NCBI GenBank assembly: GCA_910586275.1
Contig: CAJUIM010000024.1
Coordinates: 1-33,745 of the forward strand
Source: an uncultured Lachnospiraceae bacterium
Lineage (GTDB): Bacteria > Bacillota > Clostridia > Lachnospirales > Lachnospiraceae
DNA: 33,745 nt
Direction: 5' to 3'
This document shows, piece after piece, positions 17,122 to 24,544 of the stretch. Made by a program: the position numbers and the translations under genes. The notes beneath the pieces were generated by a model that worked only from the letters and a program-made list of their open reading frames with translations, was not told the DNA's origin and searched no databases. The stretch's first letter is position 1; every line of letters begins with the position of its first letter.

Positions 17122-18273
17122 TCAGACGATATGTGATTTTACCGCTTCGGCAACCACTTCCGCTACTTTCGGGTTAAAAGCCTCCGGCATAATATTGTTT
17201 TCGTTCAGTTCCTCCTCCGGAACCAGTCCGGCAATGGCATAGGCGGCGGCCAGTTTCATCTCTTCCGTAATCTGTGTGGCGCGTCCTTCCAAAGCACCTT
17301 TAAAAATGCCGGGGAATGCCACCACATTATTCACCTGATTGGGAAAATCGCTGCGTCCCGTGCCCACTACCTTTGCGCCGGCTTCTTTTGCCAAATCCGG
17401 CATAATCTCAGGCACCGGGTTTGCCATGGCAAAGAGAATAGCGTCCCGGTTCATGGAAGCCACCATTTCCTTGGTGACGATGCCCGGGGCGGAAACGCCC
17501 ACGAAAATATCCGCACCTTTTAAGGCATCCGCAAGAGAACCTGTTTCTTTGTCAGGGTTTGTGATGACAGCCATTTTTTCCTGCATCCAGTTCAGCCCTT
17601 CCGTCTCCGTGGAAAGAATGCCTACTTTATCGCACATGACAATATTGGAAAAGCCGTAAGTAAGGAGCAATTTGGTAATGGCAACGCCTGCGCTGCCGGC
17701 TCCGTTGACGACTACTTTGCATTCCTCTTTTTTCTTTCCCGTTACCTTTAACGCATTGATTATGCCTGCCAGCACTACGATTGCCGTGCCGTGCTGGTCG
17801 TCATGGAAAACAGGGATATCCAATATTTGCTTCAGCCGTTCCTCAATCTCGAAGCAGCGGGGCGCGCTGATATCTTCCAGGTTAATCCCGCCGAAGCCGG
17901 GAGCCAGATAAGTGACTGCCTTGATGATTTCCTCCGTGTCCTGTGTGTCCAGACAGATGGGGACAGCGTTCACGCCGCCAAATTCCTTGAATAGGACAGC
18001 TTTTCCTTCCATTACAGGCATGGCGGCGTAAGGGCCGATATTGCCAAGGCCGAGGACGGCACTGCCGTCGGAAACTACGGCTACCGTATTGGCTTTCATC
18101 GTATAGGCATACGCCGCCTCTTTATCCTGTGCGATAACCTTGCAAGGCTCCGCGACTCCGGGGGTGTAGGCATAGGAAAGGTCTTCCCTGGATTTTACGG
18201 GTGTTTTGGATACGGTTTCCAGCTTTCCGTTCCATTCTCTATGGAGTTTTAATGCTTTTTCGTTTGCAGTCAT
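17122..18273 (-). CDS. NAD(P)-dependent malic enzyme (short bacterial type)
   Basis: Oxidative decarboxylation of malate to pyruvate, giving NAD(P)H. At 383 residues it is the short form without a phosphotransacetylase extension. Motifs are YTPGVAEPC (catalytic Tyr), MKANTVAVVSDGSAVLGLGN (catalytic Lys), GGINLEDISAPRCF and FHDDQHGTA (metal ligands), a Rossmann NGAGSAGVAI, and AMANPVPEI. It is the first gene of the minus-strand block, with a promoter at 18329-18357 and a GAGG-type site before the ATG. The cofactor (NAD or NADP) cannot be settled by eye. Confidence 0.96.
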   Translation of the reverse strand: MTANEKALKLHREWNGKLETVSKTPVKSREDLSYAYTPGVAEPCKVIAQDKEAAYAYTMKANTVAVVSDGSAVLGLGNIGPYAAMPVMEGKAVLFKEFGGVNAVPICLDTQDTEEIIKAVTYLAPGFGGINLEDISAPRCFEIEERLKQILDIPVFHDDQHGTAIVVLAGIINALKVTGKKKEECKVVVNGAGSAGVAITKLLLTYGFSNIVMCDKVGILSTETEGLNWMQEKMAVITNPDKETGSLADALKGADIFVGVSAPGIVTKEMVASMNRDAILFAMANPVPEIMPDLAKEAGAKVVGTGRSDFPNQVNNVVAFPGIFKGALEGRATQITEEMKLAAAYAIAGLVPEEELNENNIMPEAFNPKVAEVVAEAVKSHIV

Positions 18274-18328
18274 ATTGTTAACCTCGCTTTGCAGATATAT
18301 TTTGTCTTTTTTCTTTTATGTCTTAATC

Positions 18329-18357
18329 ATCATATAATATTTGGGGCGGCTCTGCAA
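18329..18357 (-). promoter_or_regulatory. Probable promoter of the malic enzyme operon
   Basis: On the minus strand TTGCAG (18352-18357) and TATGAT (18329-18334) are separated by 17 bases. The start would lie near 18322, about 50 nt before the malic enzyme ATG. Confidence 0.6.
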
Positions 18358-18404
18358 GTGGGGAGGGGGTTTTTGTGTGCTTAAAGTTGTTGGGGAGGGC
18401 GGAC

Positions 18405-18615
18405 GCGCCTGCCGGAGTTGTTTTCCGTCGGCATTCCCTGCTGCCCACGGCGGCTAAACTCCCTTCGGTCAGACAACGCCGCCTGGAGCGGCAGCAAGCC
18501 AAACCGGAAAAGCAGTAAGATCTATCGTCATTTTTTCAGATGAAATCATTCATTCATCCTCTCCGTCCTAAGCAGGCAGCAGGGAATGCCTACGGAAAAT
18601 AACTCCGGCAGACGC
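18405..18615. repeat. MITE-like element with 41-bp terminal inverted repeats
   Basis: The left arm 18405-18445 and right arm 18575-18615 are inverted copies matching at 38 of 41 positions; the cores are GGCATTCCCTGCTGCC and its complement. The 129-bp interior contains GGCGGC (18449-18454) and GCCGCC (18478-18483) as a second inverted pair around AAACTCCCTTCGGTCAGAC. GCAAGCCAA (18494-18502) is inverted just outside the right arm at 18622-18630. No ORF is encoded, and no target-site duplication is evident. A non-autonomous mobile element or REP-type repeat is the best guess. Confidence 0.7.
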
Positions 18616-18677
18616 TGTGAATTGGCTTGCGTAAATGGGGGAAGTGGAGTGGGATAGTGGCTTGGTTTTGGCGGTTT

Positions 18678-18702
18678 GGGGAACCGGGATTTGGGGTGCG
18701 GG
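18678..18702 (+). other. G-quadruplex-forming motif upstream of rho
   Basis: Four guanine runs on the plus strand, at 18678-18681, 18686-18688, 18693-18696 and 18700-18702, are separated by loops of four, four and three bases, which fits the G3+N1-7 quadruplex rule. It lies about 75 bp upstream of the candidate rho -10 box. Whether it folds or matters is unknown. Confidence 0.5.
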
Positions 18703-18778
18703 AGTTTTATATTTGGGGGCGGAAAGATGCGTCTTCTGACCGCCGAAAAAAGTACTTCCTATTTTAGGAAACTTGTTG

Positions 18779-18784
18779 TATAAT
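18779..18784 (+). promoter_or_regulatory. Candidate -10 box for rho
   Basis: A perfect TATAAT preceded by TTGTTG. No good -35 is found at 17 bases. The leader to rho would be about 120 nt. A second TATAAT at 18885-18890 sits too close to the start codon to be a likely promoter. Confidence 0.4.
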
Positions 18785-18910
18785 GGAATCCATATGAAAA
18801 TGTTTAGATGCAATTCCGTTAACATATCGGTTAAAAAACCCCGGAAATGAAGAAAACAGATATTATATTAAGATTCATTATACTTATAATAAAGGAATGT
18901 GGAGGAATAT

Positions 18911-20398
18911 ATGAGAGAAAAGTATGAATCACTGGCGCTTGTTAATTTGAAGGAAATTGCAAAGGCAAGGGGCATCAGGGGCACTTCCGCGATGAAAAAG
19001 GCTGAGTTGGTGGAGGCTATGCTGCGGGAAGACGAGAAGGAAAGGGAAGCAGCAAAAGAACCGGTAAAAGAATCAATAAAGGAAGCAGTGAAGGAATCAG
19101 CTAAAGAATCAGTGAAAGAGCCGATAAAGGAGTCGGTTAAGGAAGCGGTAAAAGAGCCGGAGACGAAAGAGCGGGATGCTTTTCCGAGGAAAATGAACAT
19201 GGTCAGGAAGCCTGTGGACAAGCGGGGGGAAAATAATGCGGAAGAGGAGAAGTACCCCACGGATCTGGACAGCGGCATAACGGCTCACGGAATATTGGAA
19301 GTTATGCCGGACGGCTTCGGATTTATACGCAGTGCCAATTATCTTCCGGGGGAAAACGATGTATATGTGGCTCCCAGCCAAATCCGTCGTTTTAATCTGA
19401 AGACGGGGGATATTCTGGAAGGAAATACAAGGATTAAGACACAGAATGAGAAATTCAGTGCTCTGCTATATGTGAAAACCATAAACGGATATACGCCGGA
19501 TATGGCGGCGCGCCGCTGTAATTTCGAAGATATGACGCCTATTTTTCCGGATGAACGGCTGAAACTGGAGATATCCAGCGCTTCCGTTTCCATGCGTATC
19601 ATGGATTTAATGAGCCCGGTGGGGAAGGGGCAGAGGGGGATGATCGTTTCTCCGCCAAAAGCCGGCAAGACTACGCTGCTGAAAGAAGTGGCAAAGTCAA
19701 TTAAGCTGAATTCACCGGAAGTGCATCTGATCATTCTTCTGATTGACGAGCGGCCCGAAGAAGTGACGGATATTAAGGAGGCGATTGAAGGGCCGAATGT
19801 AGAGGTGATTTATTCCACGTTCGATGAATTGCCGGAGCATCATAAGAGGGTGTCCGAGATGGTGATTGAAAGAGCGAAGCGTCTTGTGGAGCATAAGAAA
19901 GACGTGATGATATTGCTGGACAGCATCACTAGGCTGACGAGGGCGTATAACCTTACCGTGCCGCCGAGCGGACGGACACTTTCCGGCGGTCTGGATCCGG
20001 CGGCGCTGCATATGCCGAAACGTTTCTTCGGGGCGGCGAGAAATATGCGGGGCGGCGGCAGCCTGACCATTCTGGCTACAGCAATGGTAGGCACGGGAAG
20101 CAAGATGGACGACGTGGTGTACGAAGAGTTCAAGGGCACGGGCAACATGGAAATGGTGCTGGACCGTAAGCTTTCGGAAAAGAGGATGTTCCCGGCCATT
20201 GATATCCCGAAATCCAGTACAAGACGCGATGACCTGCTGCTGTCCGAAGAAGAGCAGGAGGCCATGAACATAATGCGCAAGGCATTGAACAGCCTGAAGC
20301 CGGAAGAGGCAGTGGAAAAAATATTGGATATGTTCTCCAAGACGCGCAACAATGCAGAATTTGTGCAGATGGTAAAAAAGATTAAGTTCTTTTCATAA
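18911..20398 (+). CDS. rho: Transcription termination factor Rho
   Basis: Hexameric RNA-dependent ATPase that ends untranslated transcripts. The 495-residue protein has a Rho_N helical domain (LVNLKEIAKARGIRGTSAMK), then a charged insert, then a cold-shock RNA-binding domain (HGILEVMPDGFGFIRS, VYVAPSQIRRF). The ATPase core has Walker A SPPKAGKTTLLKEV, LIDERPEEVTD, ILLDSITRLTRAYN, and the Q/R-loop segment around SGGLDPAALHMPKRFFGAARN. Residues 47-82 are nine tetrapeptides of form xxKE (for example PVKE, SIKE, AVKE, SAKE), predicted disordered or helical. ATG 18911 is chosen because GGAGG at 18901-18905 precedes it; GTG 18899 would lie on the ribosome binding site. Confidence 0.98.
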   Translation: MREKYESLALVNLKEIAKARGIRGTSAMKKAELVEAMLREDEKEREAAKEPVKESIKEAVKESAKESVKEPIKESVKEAVKEPETKERDAFPRKMNMVRKPVDKRGENNAEEEKYPTDLDSGITAHGILEVMPDGFGFIRSANYLPGENDVYVAPSQIRRFNLKTGDILEGNTRIKTQNEKFSALLYVKTINGYTPDMAARRCNFEDMTPIFPDERLKLEISSASVSMRIMDLMSPVGKGQRGMIVSPPKAGKTTLLKEVAKSIKLNSPEVHLIILLIDERPEEVTDIKEAIEGPNVEVIYSTFDELPEHHKRVSEMVIERAKRLVEHKKDVMILLDSITRLTRAYNLTVPPSGRTLSGGLDPAALHMPKRFFGAARNMRGGGSLTILATAMVGTGSKMDDVVYEEFKGTGNMEMVLDRKLSEKRMFPAIDIPKSSTRRDDLLLSEEEQEAMNIMRKALNSLKPEEAVEKILDMFSKTRNNAEFVQMVKKIKFFS

Positions 20399-20403
20399 AA
20401 TAC

Positions 20404-20432
20404 TTGCATGATGCCATAAGCTGTGATACAAT
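20404..20432 (+). promoter_or_regulatory. Probable promoter of rpmE
   Basis: TTGCAT (20404-20409) and TACAAT (20427-20432) are 17 bases apart, with TG one base before the -10 (extended -10). It lies immediately after the rho stop codon, giving rpmE a transcript independent of rho. Confidence 0.7.
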
Positions 20433-20438
20433 AAAAAA

Positions 20439-20481
20439 GCTGTTTGGTGTAAGACAAGCAGCATAACTGCCGCAAAGGCAG
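20439..20481 (+). promoter_or_regulatory. Structured rpmE leader, two hairpins
   Basis: Starting at about the predicted +1, GCTGTTTG (20439-20446) pairs with CAAGCAGC (20455-20462), eight pairs with one G-U. Next CTGCC (20467-20471) pairs with GGCAG (20477-20481) around GCAAA. Leaders of L31 genes in Firmicutes are described as candidate autoregulatory RNAs, and this could be one. I cannot confirm the match without a covariance search. Confidence 0.45.
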
Positions 20482-20528
20482 AAGAGGATGAGAACAAATA
20501 TGAATTTAATTATAGAGAGGTGAAAAAG

Positions 20529-20729
20529 ATGAAAGAAGGAATCCATCCTGTGTACCATCAGGCAAATGTAACTTGCAACTGCGGAAATAGTTTCGTAACG
20601 GGATCCACAAAACCGGAAATCCATGTGGAAATCTGCTCCAAGTGCCATCCGTTTTATACCGGCCAGCAGAAATCTGTAAGGGCTGACGGACGTATTGACA
20701 AGTTCAATAGAAAATACGGCGTAAAATAA
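20529..20729 (+). CDS. rpmE: 50S ribosomal protein L31 (zinc-binding type)
   Basis: A 66-residue ribosomal protein starting MKEGIHPVYHQANVTCNCGN, the canonical L31 N-terminus. The four cysteines C16, C18, C36 and C39 form the zinc-binding set, so this is the zinc (C+) form rather than the zinc-free paralog. ATG 20529 is preceded by AGAGAGGTG; GTG 20520, in frame, overlaps that site and is rejected. A hairpin terminator follows at 20754-20788. Confidence 0.97.
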   Translation: MKEGIHPVYHQANVTCNCGNSFVTGSTKPEIHVEICSKCHPFYTGQQKSVRADGRIDKFNRKYGVK

Positions 20730-20753
20730 ATCTGTTGCAAATAAGTTTACTTT

Positions 20754-20788
20754 AAAAAAGGTTGAGGTGTATTATCTCAACCTTCTTT
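20754..20788 (+). terminator. Terminator of rpmE
   Basis: AAGGTTGAG (20758-20766) pairs perfectly with CTCAACCTT (20776-20784), preceded by a run of A and followed by CTTT, so it could work on both strands. The T-tract is short, so some read-through into the next gene is possible. Confidence 0.7.
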
Positions 20789-20811
20789 AAATATGTGAGG
20801 AATTTGGTGTT

Positions 20812-21813
20812 ATGAAGAAAGACAAAGGCAATCGTTATTCCGGCATCGGCGGGCAGGCGGTATTGGAAGGAGTAATGATGAAAAACAAGGATAAGTATGC
20901 AGTGGCAGTGCGTAAGCCCAACGGTGAGATTGATGTGGAAGTGGATGCATATCCGGGAATCCTGCATGGCAGTGCGCTGAAAAAAATACCGTTTATCCGC
21001 GGAATTTTCAATTTCCTTGATTCCATGGCGTTAGGGATGAAGACATTGAACCACTCCGTTTCGTTTTATGAAGACGAAGATGCGAAAGAAACGGCAGCGG
21101 ACAAGGTGATGGGGAAGCTGTTTAAGGAAAAGGCGGAAAATGTCATGCTTGGAATCGTGACGGCATTTTCCATAGTCCTTGCCGTGGCAGTTTTTATGGT
21201 ATTGCCCTACTTTATCACGTCATTGTTTGAAGAATATATACGGAATGCATCCGTCATGGCGATCTTGGAAGGGGCAATAAGGATTCTGATTTTTGTGGGA
21301 TATATAGTGGCCATTGCCATGATGAAGGATATAAAAAGGCTGTATCAATACCATGGGGCGGAGCATAAATGCATTAACTGCATTGAAAAAGGCCGACCTC
21401 TGACGGTTCACAATGTGATGCGCAGTTCCCGGCTTCATAAGAGGTGCGGGACGAGTTTTATGTTTTTTGTAGTATTTGTAAGTATTATCGTTTTCTTTTT
21501 CATTCGGGTAGAGCAGCCGGTTCTGCGTATTTTGCTGCGGATTGCCCTGATACCTGTTATTGCCGGCGTTTCGTATGAAATCATCCGGCTGGCCGGCAGA
21601 AGCAATAATATTATCGTGCGGCTTCTTTCGGCTCCCGGGATGTGCCTGCAGAAGCTGACTACAAAGGAACCGGATGCGGAGATGGTACAGGTGGCCATGG
21701 CATCCGTGGAGGCGGTTTTTGACTGGAAAGCATATCTGTCGGATACTTTCGGTTATGAAATAGACGATTCCTGGCTGGTGGATGAGCCGGCCGAGGAGGA
21801 AGAGGAAGCATAA
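20812..21813 (+). CDS. DUF1385 family membrane protein (YqhQ-like)
   Basis: A 333-residue integral membrane protein of the DUF1385 family, usually found beside prmC and prfA in Firmicutes. The signature N-terminus GIGGQAVLEGVMMKNKD, the YHGAEHKCINCIEKG segment and HKRCGTSF are all present. Hydrophobic segments lie near residues 108-140, 148-170, 213-232 and 236-262, so about four membrane spans. The C-terminus is acidic (DEPAEEEEEA). Its biochemical role is not known to me. GAGGAA about ten bases upstream supports ATG 20812. prmC follows after 28 bp. Confidence 0.93.
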   Translation: MKKDKGNRYSGIGGQAVLEGVMMKNKDKYAVAVRKPNGEIDVEVDAYPGILHGSALKKIPFIRGIFNFLDSMALGMKTLNHSVSFYEDEDAKETAADKVMGKLFKEKAENVMLGIVTAFSIVLAVAVFMVLPYFITSLFEEYIRNASVMAILEGAIRILIFVGYIVAIAMMKDIKRLYQYHGAEHKCINCIEKGRPLTVHNVMRSSRLHKRCGTSFMFFVVFVSIIVFFFIRVEQPVLRILLRIALIPVIAGVSYEIIRLAGRSNNIIVRLLSAPGMCLQKLTTKEPDAEMVQVAMASVEAVFDWKAYLSDTFGYEIDDSWLVDEPAEEEEEA

Positions 21814-21841
21814 AGGCAAGAGGAAGTAAGAGAGAGCATAT

Positions 21842-22777
21842 ATGAAGTATAAGGAAATATATGACTGGGGTGTCCATGAACTGGAGGCTGCAGGCATTGA
21901 AGAATGCGCATTGGATGCCAGACTGCTTTTGGAGCATGTCTGTCACACAAACCGGAACGATCTGCTTGCCCACGGGGAGCGGGAAGTGGAAGAGACGGAA
22001 TGCAGAACTTATTTTTCGCATATTGCAAAGAGGAAAGGATATATGCCTCTGCAGTATATTACCGGCCTGCAGGATTTTATGGGGCTGACATTTGAGGTAA
22101 ACGAACATGTATTGATTCCCAGGCAGGATACCGAGGTGCTGGCGGAAGAAGTAATGCGCTTTCTGCACGATGGGATGGATATCTTGGATATGTGTACCGG
22201 TTCCGGCTGTATTCTGCTCAGTTTGCTGCATTACTCTAATCGGTGCACCGGAATCGGTGCCGATGTTTCAAAAGAGGCTCTGCAGGTGGCGGAGCGAAAC
22301 GGCCGGAGGCTGCTGACAGGAAAGCAGGATATGCTTTTTGGGGAAACGGCCGGACCGAAAATCTGCGGGCGGAATTTGCAGGAACCTGTGGCCGGCGGGA
22401 CGGAGAATCCTAGGAGTGAGGGGAAAAACTGCCGGTTCGTGCAAAGTGATTTGTTTGAAAATATAAGCGGCCAGTTTGATATCATTGTTTCCAACCCGCC
22501 CTATATTCCTGCCAAGGATATACCGGGGCTGATGGCAGAGGTGCGGGAGCATGAACCTCTGTGTGCTTTGGACGGAAAAGAAGACGGGCTTTATTTCTAC
22601 CGGGAGATCGTCCCGCAGGCAGGCGAATATTTGCGTAAGGGCGGGTATCTTTTTTTTGAGATCGGCTGTGAGCAGGCGGCACAAGTACGGAATATCATGG
22701 AAAAGGAAGGTTTTCGGGACGTTACCGTTGTCAAGGACTTTGCGGGGCTGGACCGGGTAGTGTACGGCTGGAAGTAG
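21842..22777 (+). CDS. prmC: Peptide chain release factor N5-glutamine methyltransferase
   Basis: SAM-dependent methyltransferase that methylates the GGQ glutamine of release factors, here presumably the PrfA encoded next. The 311-residue protein has the N-terminal helical release-factor-binding domain, PLQYITGLQDFMGLTFEV, IPRQDTEVLAEE, SAM motif ILDMCTGSGCILLSLL, and the catalytic NPPY motif (N218). An insert of about 35 residues (near 157-195, Gly/Glu/Asn-rich) separates the strand-2 helix from FVQSDLF; most family members have a short turn there. The 164-bp gap to prfA contains a hairpin. Confidence 0.96.
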   Translation: MKYKEIYDWGVHELEAAGIEECALDARLLLEHVCHTNRNDLLAHGEREVEETECRTYFSHIAKRKGYMPLQYITGLQDFMGLTFEVNEHVLIPRQDTEVLAEEVMRFLHDGMDILDMCTGSGCILLSLLHYSNRCTGIGADVSKEALQVAERNGRRLLTGKQDMLFGETAGPKICGRNLQEPVAGGTENPRSEGKNCRFVQSDLFENISGQFDIIVSNPPYIPAKDIPGLMAEVREHEPLCALDGKEDGLYFYREIVPQAGEYLRKGGYLFFEIGCEQAAQVRNIMEKEGFRDVTVVKDFAGLDRVVYGWK

Positions 22778-22842
22778 GGTGCGGACGGGATAATGCGGAA
22801 AAGCGGATAAAGTTTACCGGCTGCAGAAATTAATGATGGACG

Positions 22843-22899
22843 GCATCCGCCGGTCATGCAGGCCGGACTTAGGACGGCCGGAGAAGAATGGCCGGATGC
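22843..22899. repeat. GC-rich hairpin between prmC and prfA
   Basis: GCATCCG (from 22843) and its inverted partner CGGATGC (ending 22899) enclose a second pair, GGCCG (22861-22865) and CGGCC (22875-22879). No T-run follows. It may be an intercistronic mRNA structure; no repeat family is recognised. Confidence 0.4.
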
Positions 22900-22941
22900 T
22901 TGTCTATGGGAAGAAAAGGGACAGAATGAAAGGAAATGGAA

Positions 22942-24021
22942 ATGTTTGATAAATTGGAAGATTTACTGATTCGGTTTGAAGAAATAATGGGTGAACTGGG
23001 TGAGCCTACCGTTACCAATAATCAGCAACGGTTTCGCATGCTGATGAAGGAACAGAGCGACCTGACGCCTATAGTGGAAGCATATAAGGAATATAAGAAG
23101 TGCCGGCAGGATATTGAGGACAGTCTTTCCATGCTGGAAGAGGAATCCGATGAAGACATGCGGGAAATGTTAAAGGATGAACTGAATGCCTCGAAGAAAC
23201 GTGTGGAAGAACTGGAAAAAGAACTTAAGATACTCCTGCTTCCCAAGGATCCAAATGATGACAAAAACGTAATTGTGGAGATACGGGCCGGGGCAGGCGG
23301 CGACGAGGCAGCGCTTTTTGCGGCAGAGGTATACCGTCTGTATGTGCATTACGCGGAGAGTCAGCGGTGGAAAGTGGAAACGATGAATGTGGATGAAATC
23401 GGCATCGGCGGAATGAAGGAAGTGAATTTCATAATCAGCGGGCAGGGAGCATATTCTAAGCTGAAATATGAAAGCGGCGTACACCGCGTGCAGCGTGTGC
23501 CGGAAACAGAGTCCGGCGGGCGTATCCATACTTCCACCATCAGTGTGGCAGTCATGCCGGAGGCAGATGAGGATATTGACATTGTGATAGAAGACAAGGA
23601 TATCCGTGTTGACGTCATGCGGGCTTCCGGAAACGGAGGGCAGTGTGTCAACACTACGGATTCTGCGGTGCGGCTGACCCATTATCCCACAGGGATTGTC
23701 GTATACAGCCAGACGGAAAAATCTCAGCTGCAGAATAAAGCGAAAGCATTTGCATTGCTGAGATCAAAGCTTTATGATATGGAACAGCAGCAGAGGCATG
23801 ACGCAGAGGCCGAACTGAGGAGAAGCCAGATCGGCACGGGGGACCGATCGGAAAAAATCAGGACGTATAATTTCCCCCAAGGCCGGGTGACGGATCACAG
23901 AATCAATCTGACGTTATATAAATTGGATAAAATTATGAATGGTGACATTCAGGAAATTATTGATGCATGCATTGCAGCCGACCAGGCGGCGAAACTGGCA
24001 AAAATGGGAGAGAATGAATAA
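22942..24021 (+). CDS. prfA: Peptide chain release factor 1
   Basis: RF1 reads UAA and UAG and triggers peptide release. The protein has about 359 residues. The N-terminal helical domain is followed by the codon-recognition motif P187-E188-T189 (RVPETESGGRIHTS), where the PxT tripeptide is the RF1 mark, and GGQ (Q234) in ASGNGGQCVNTTDSAVR. The residue after GGQ is Cys rather than the commoner His. I chose ATG 22942, seven bases after AAAGGA and giving MFDKLEDLL; ATG 22936 is only two bases from that site. The prmC neighbour methylates its GGQ. Confidence 0.97.
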   Translation: MFDKLEDLLIRFEEIMGELGEPTVTNNQQRFRMLMKEQSDLTPIVEAYKEYKKCRQDIEDSLSMLEEESDEDMREMLKDELNASKKRVEELEKELKILLLPKDPNDDKNVIVEIRAGAGGDEAALFAAEVYRLYVHYAESQRWKVETMNVDEIGIGGMKEVNFIISGQGAYSKLKYESGVHRVQRVPETESGGRIHTSTISVAVMPEADEDIDIVIEDKDIRVDVMRASGNGGQCVNTTDSAVRLTHYPTGIVVYSQTEKSQLQNKAKAFALLRSKLYDMEQQQRHDAEAELRRSQIGTGDRSEKIRTYNFPQGRVTDHRINLTLYKLDKIMNGDIQEIIDACIAADQAAKLAKMGENE

Positions 24022-24075
24022 GAAAAGCACATTGCTGTAGGCAGGCGGGGAAATGGAGAAAACGGAAAGGGCTTT

Positions 24076-24531
24076 ATGAAAGAAAAGGAGTTTATGAAGG
24101 AAGAGGAGTTTTCTTTGGAGCGGGTACGGAAAATATTCGAGAAGGATCGGTTTGCCACGGAAAACGGTATGGTAATAGAAGAAATCGGGGATGGTTATGC
24201 TAAGTGCAGCTTACGGCTGACCGACAGCCACCGCAATGCCATGGGGGCAGTGATGGGAGGAGTATCCTTTACGCTGGCCGATTTTGCCTTTGCGGTAGCG
24301 GCAAACTGGCGGGAGATAGGCATGGTATCGCTGAATTCGAATATTGCTTTTCTTGGCACTGCTAAAGGGGAACGGCTGGTTGCGGAGGCGGTCTGTGTGA
24401 AAGCCGGGCGTTCTACCGGATATTATCGGGTGGACGTGCATGATGAATGGGGGAATCCGGTTGCCGCCGTCACGTCCACAGGATTCCGGAAAGGGAAGCA
24501 GGAACCTGACATCGGGAAAATTTTATGCTAG
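24076..24531 (+). CDS. PaaI-type hotdog-fold thioesterase
   Basis: A 151-residue acyl-CoA thioesterase of the PaaI/4HBT superfamily. The conserved core HRNAMGAVMGGVSFTLADFAFAVAAN carries the family's catalytic helix region (usually HxNxxGxxHGG; here the second His is replaced by Met, VMGG). It continues with SLNSNIAFLGTA and GRSTGYYRVDV. Its substrate is unknown. ATG 24076 (GAAAGG five bases upstream) is used; ATG 24094 directly after AAGGAG is an alternative that removes six residues. Its stop overlaps the AGGAGG of the next gene. Confidence 0.88.
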   Translation: MKEKEFMKEEEFSLERVRKIFEKDRFATENGMVIEEIGDGYAKCSLRLTDSHRNAMGAVMGGVSFTLADFAFAVAANWREIGMVSLNSNIAFLGTAKGERLVAEAVCVKAGRSTGYYRVDVHDEWGNPVAAVTSTGFRKGKQEPDIGKILC

Positions 24532-24544
24532 GAGGACAGGACAG

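Larger units (their letters stand above)
18274..18910. other. 637-bp intergenic region between malic enzyme and rho
   Basis: This divergent intergenic region holds, from left to right, the malic enzyme promoter (18329-18357), a 211-bp inverted-repeat element (18405-18615), a G-rich plus strand with a quadruplex motif (18678-18702), a GGCGG/CCGCC hairpin (about 18719-18745) and a TATAAT likely belonging to rho (18779-18784). An 85-codon minus-strand frame at 18568-18825 crosses the repeat arm and has no family features, so I do not call it. Confidence 0.75.

Noticed and set aside
18568..18825. An 85-codon minus-strand frame upstream of rho
   Set aside because: It crosses the right arm of the inverted repeat and the G-rich tract, shows no family motif, and its composition follows the repeat DNA.
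19049..19156. Possible CRISPR-like or tandem repeat array
   Set aside because: The 12-bp period encodes the xxKE insert of Rho in frame, with no spacers; it is a coding repeat.
20520..20528. GTG start three codons upstream for rpmE
   Set aside because: The GTG is part of the AGAGAGGTG ribosome binding site and the L31 family begins MKEGIHP at 20529.
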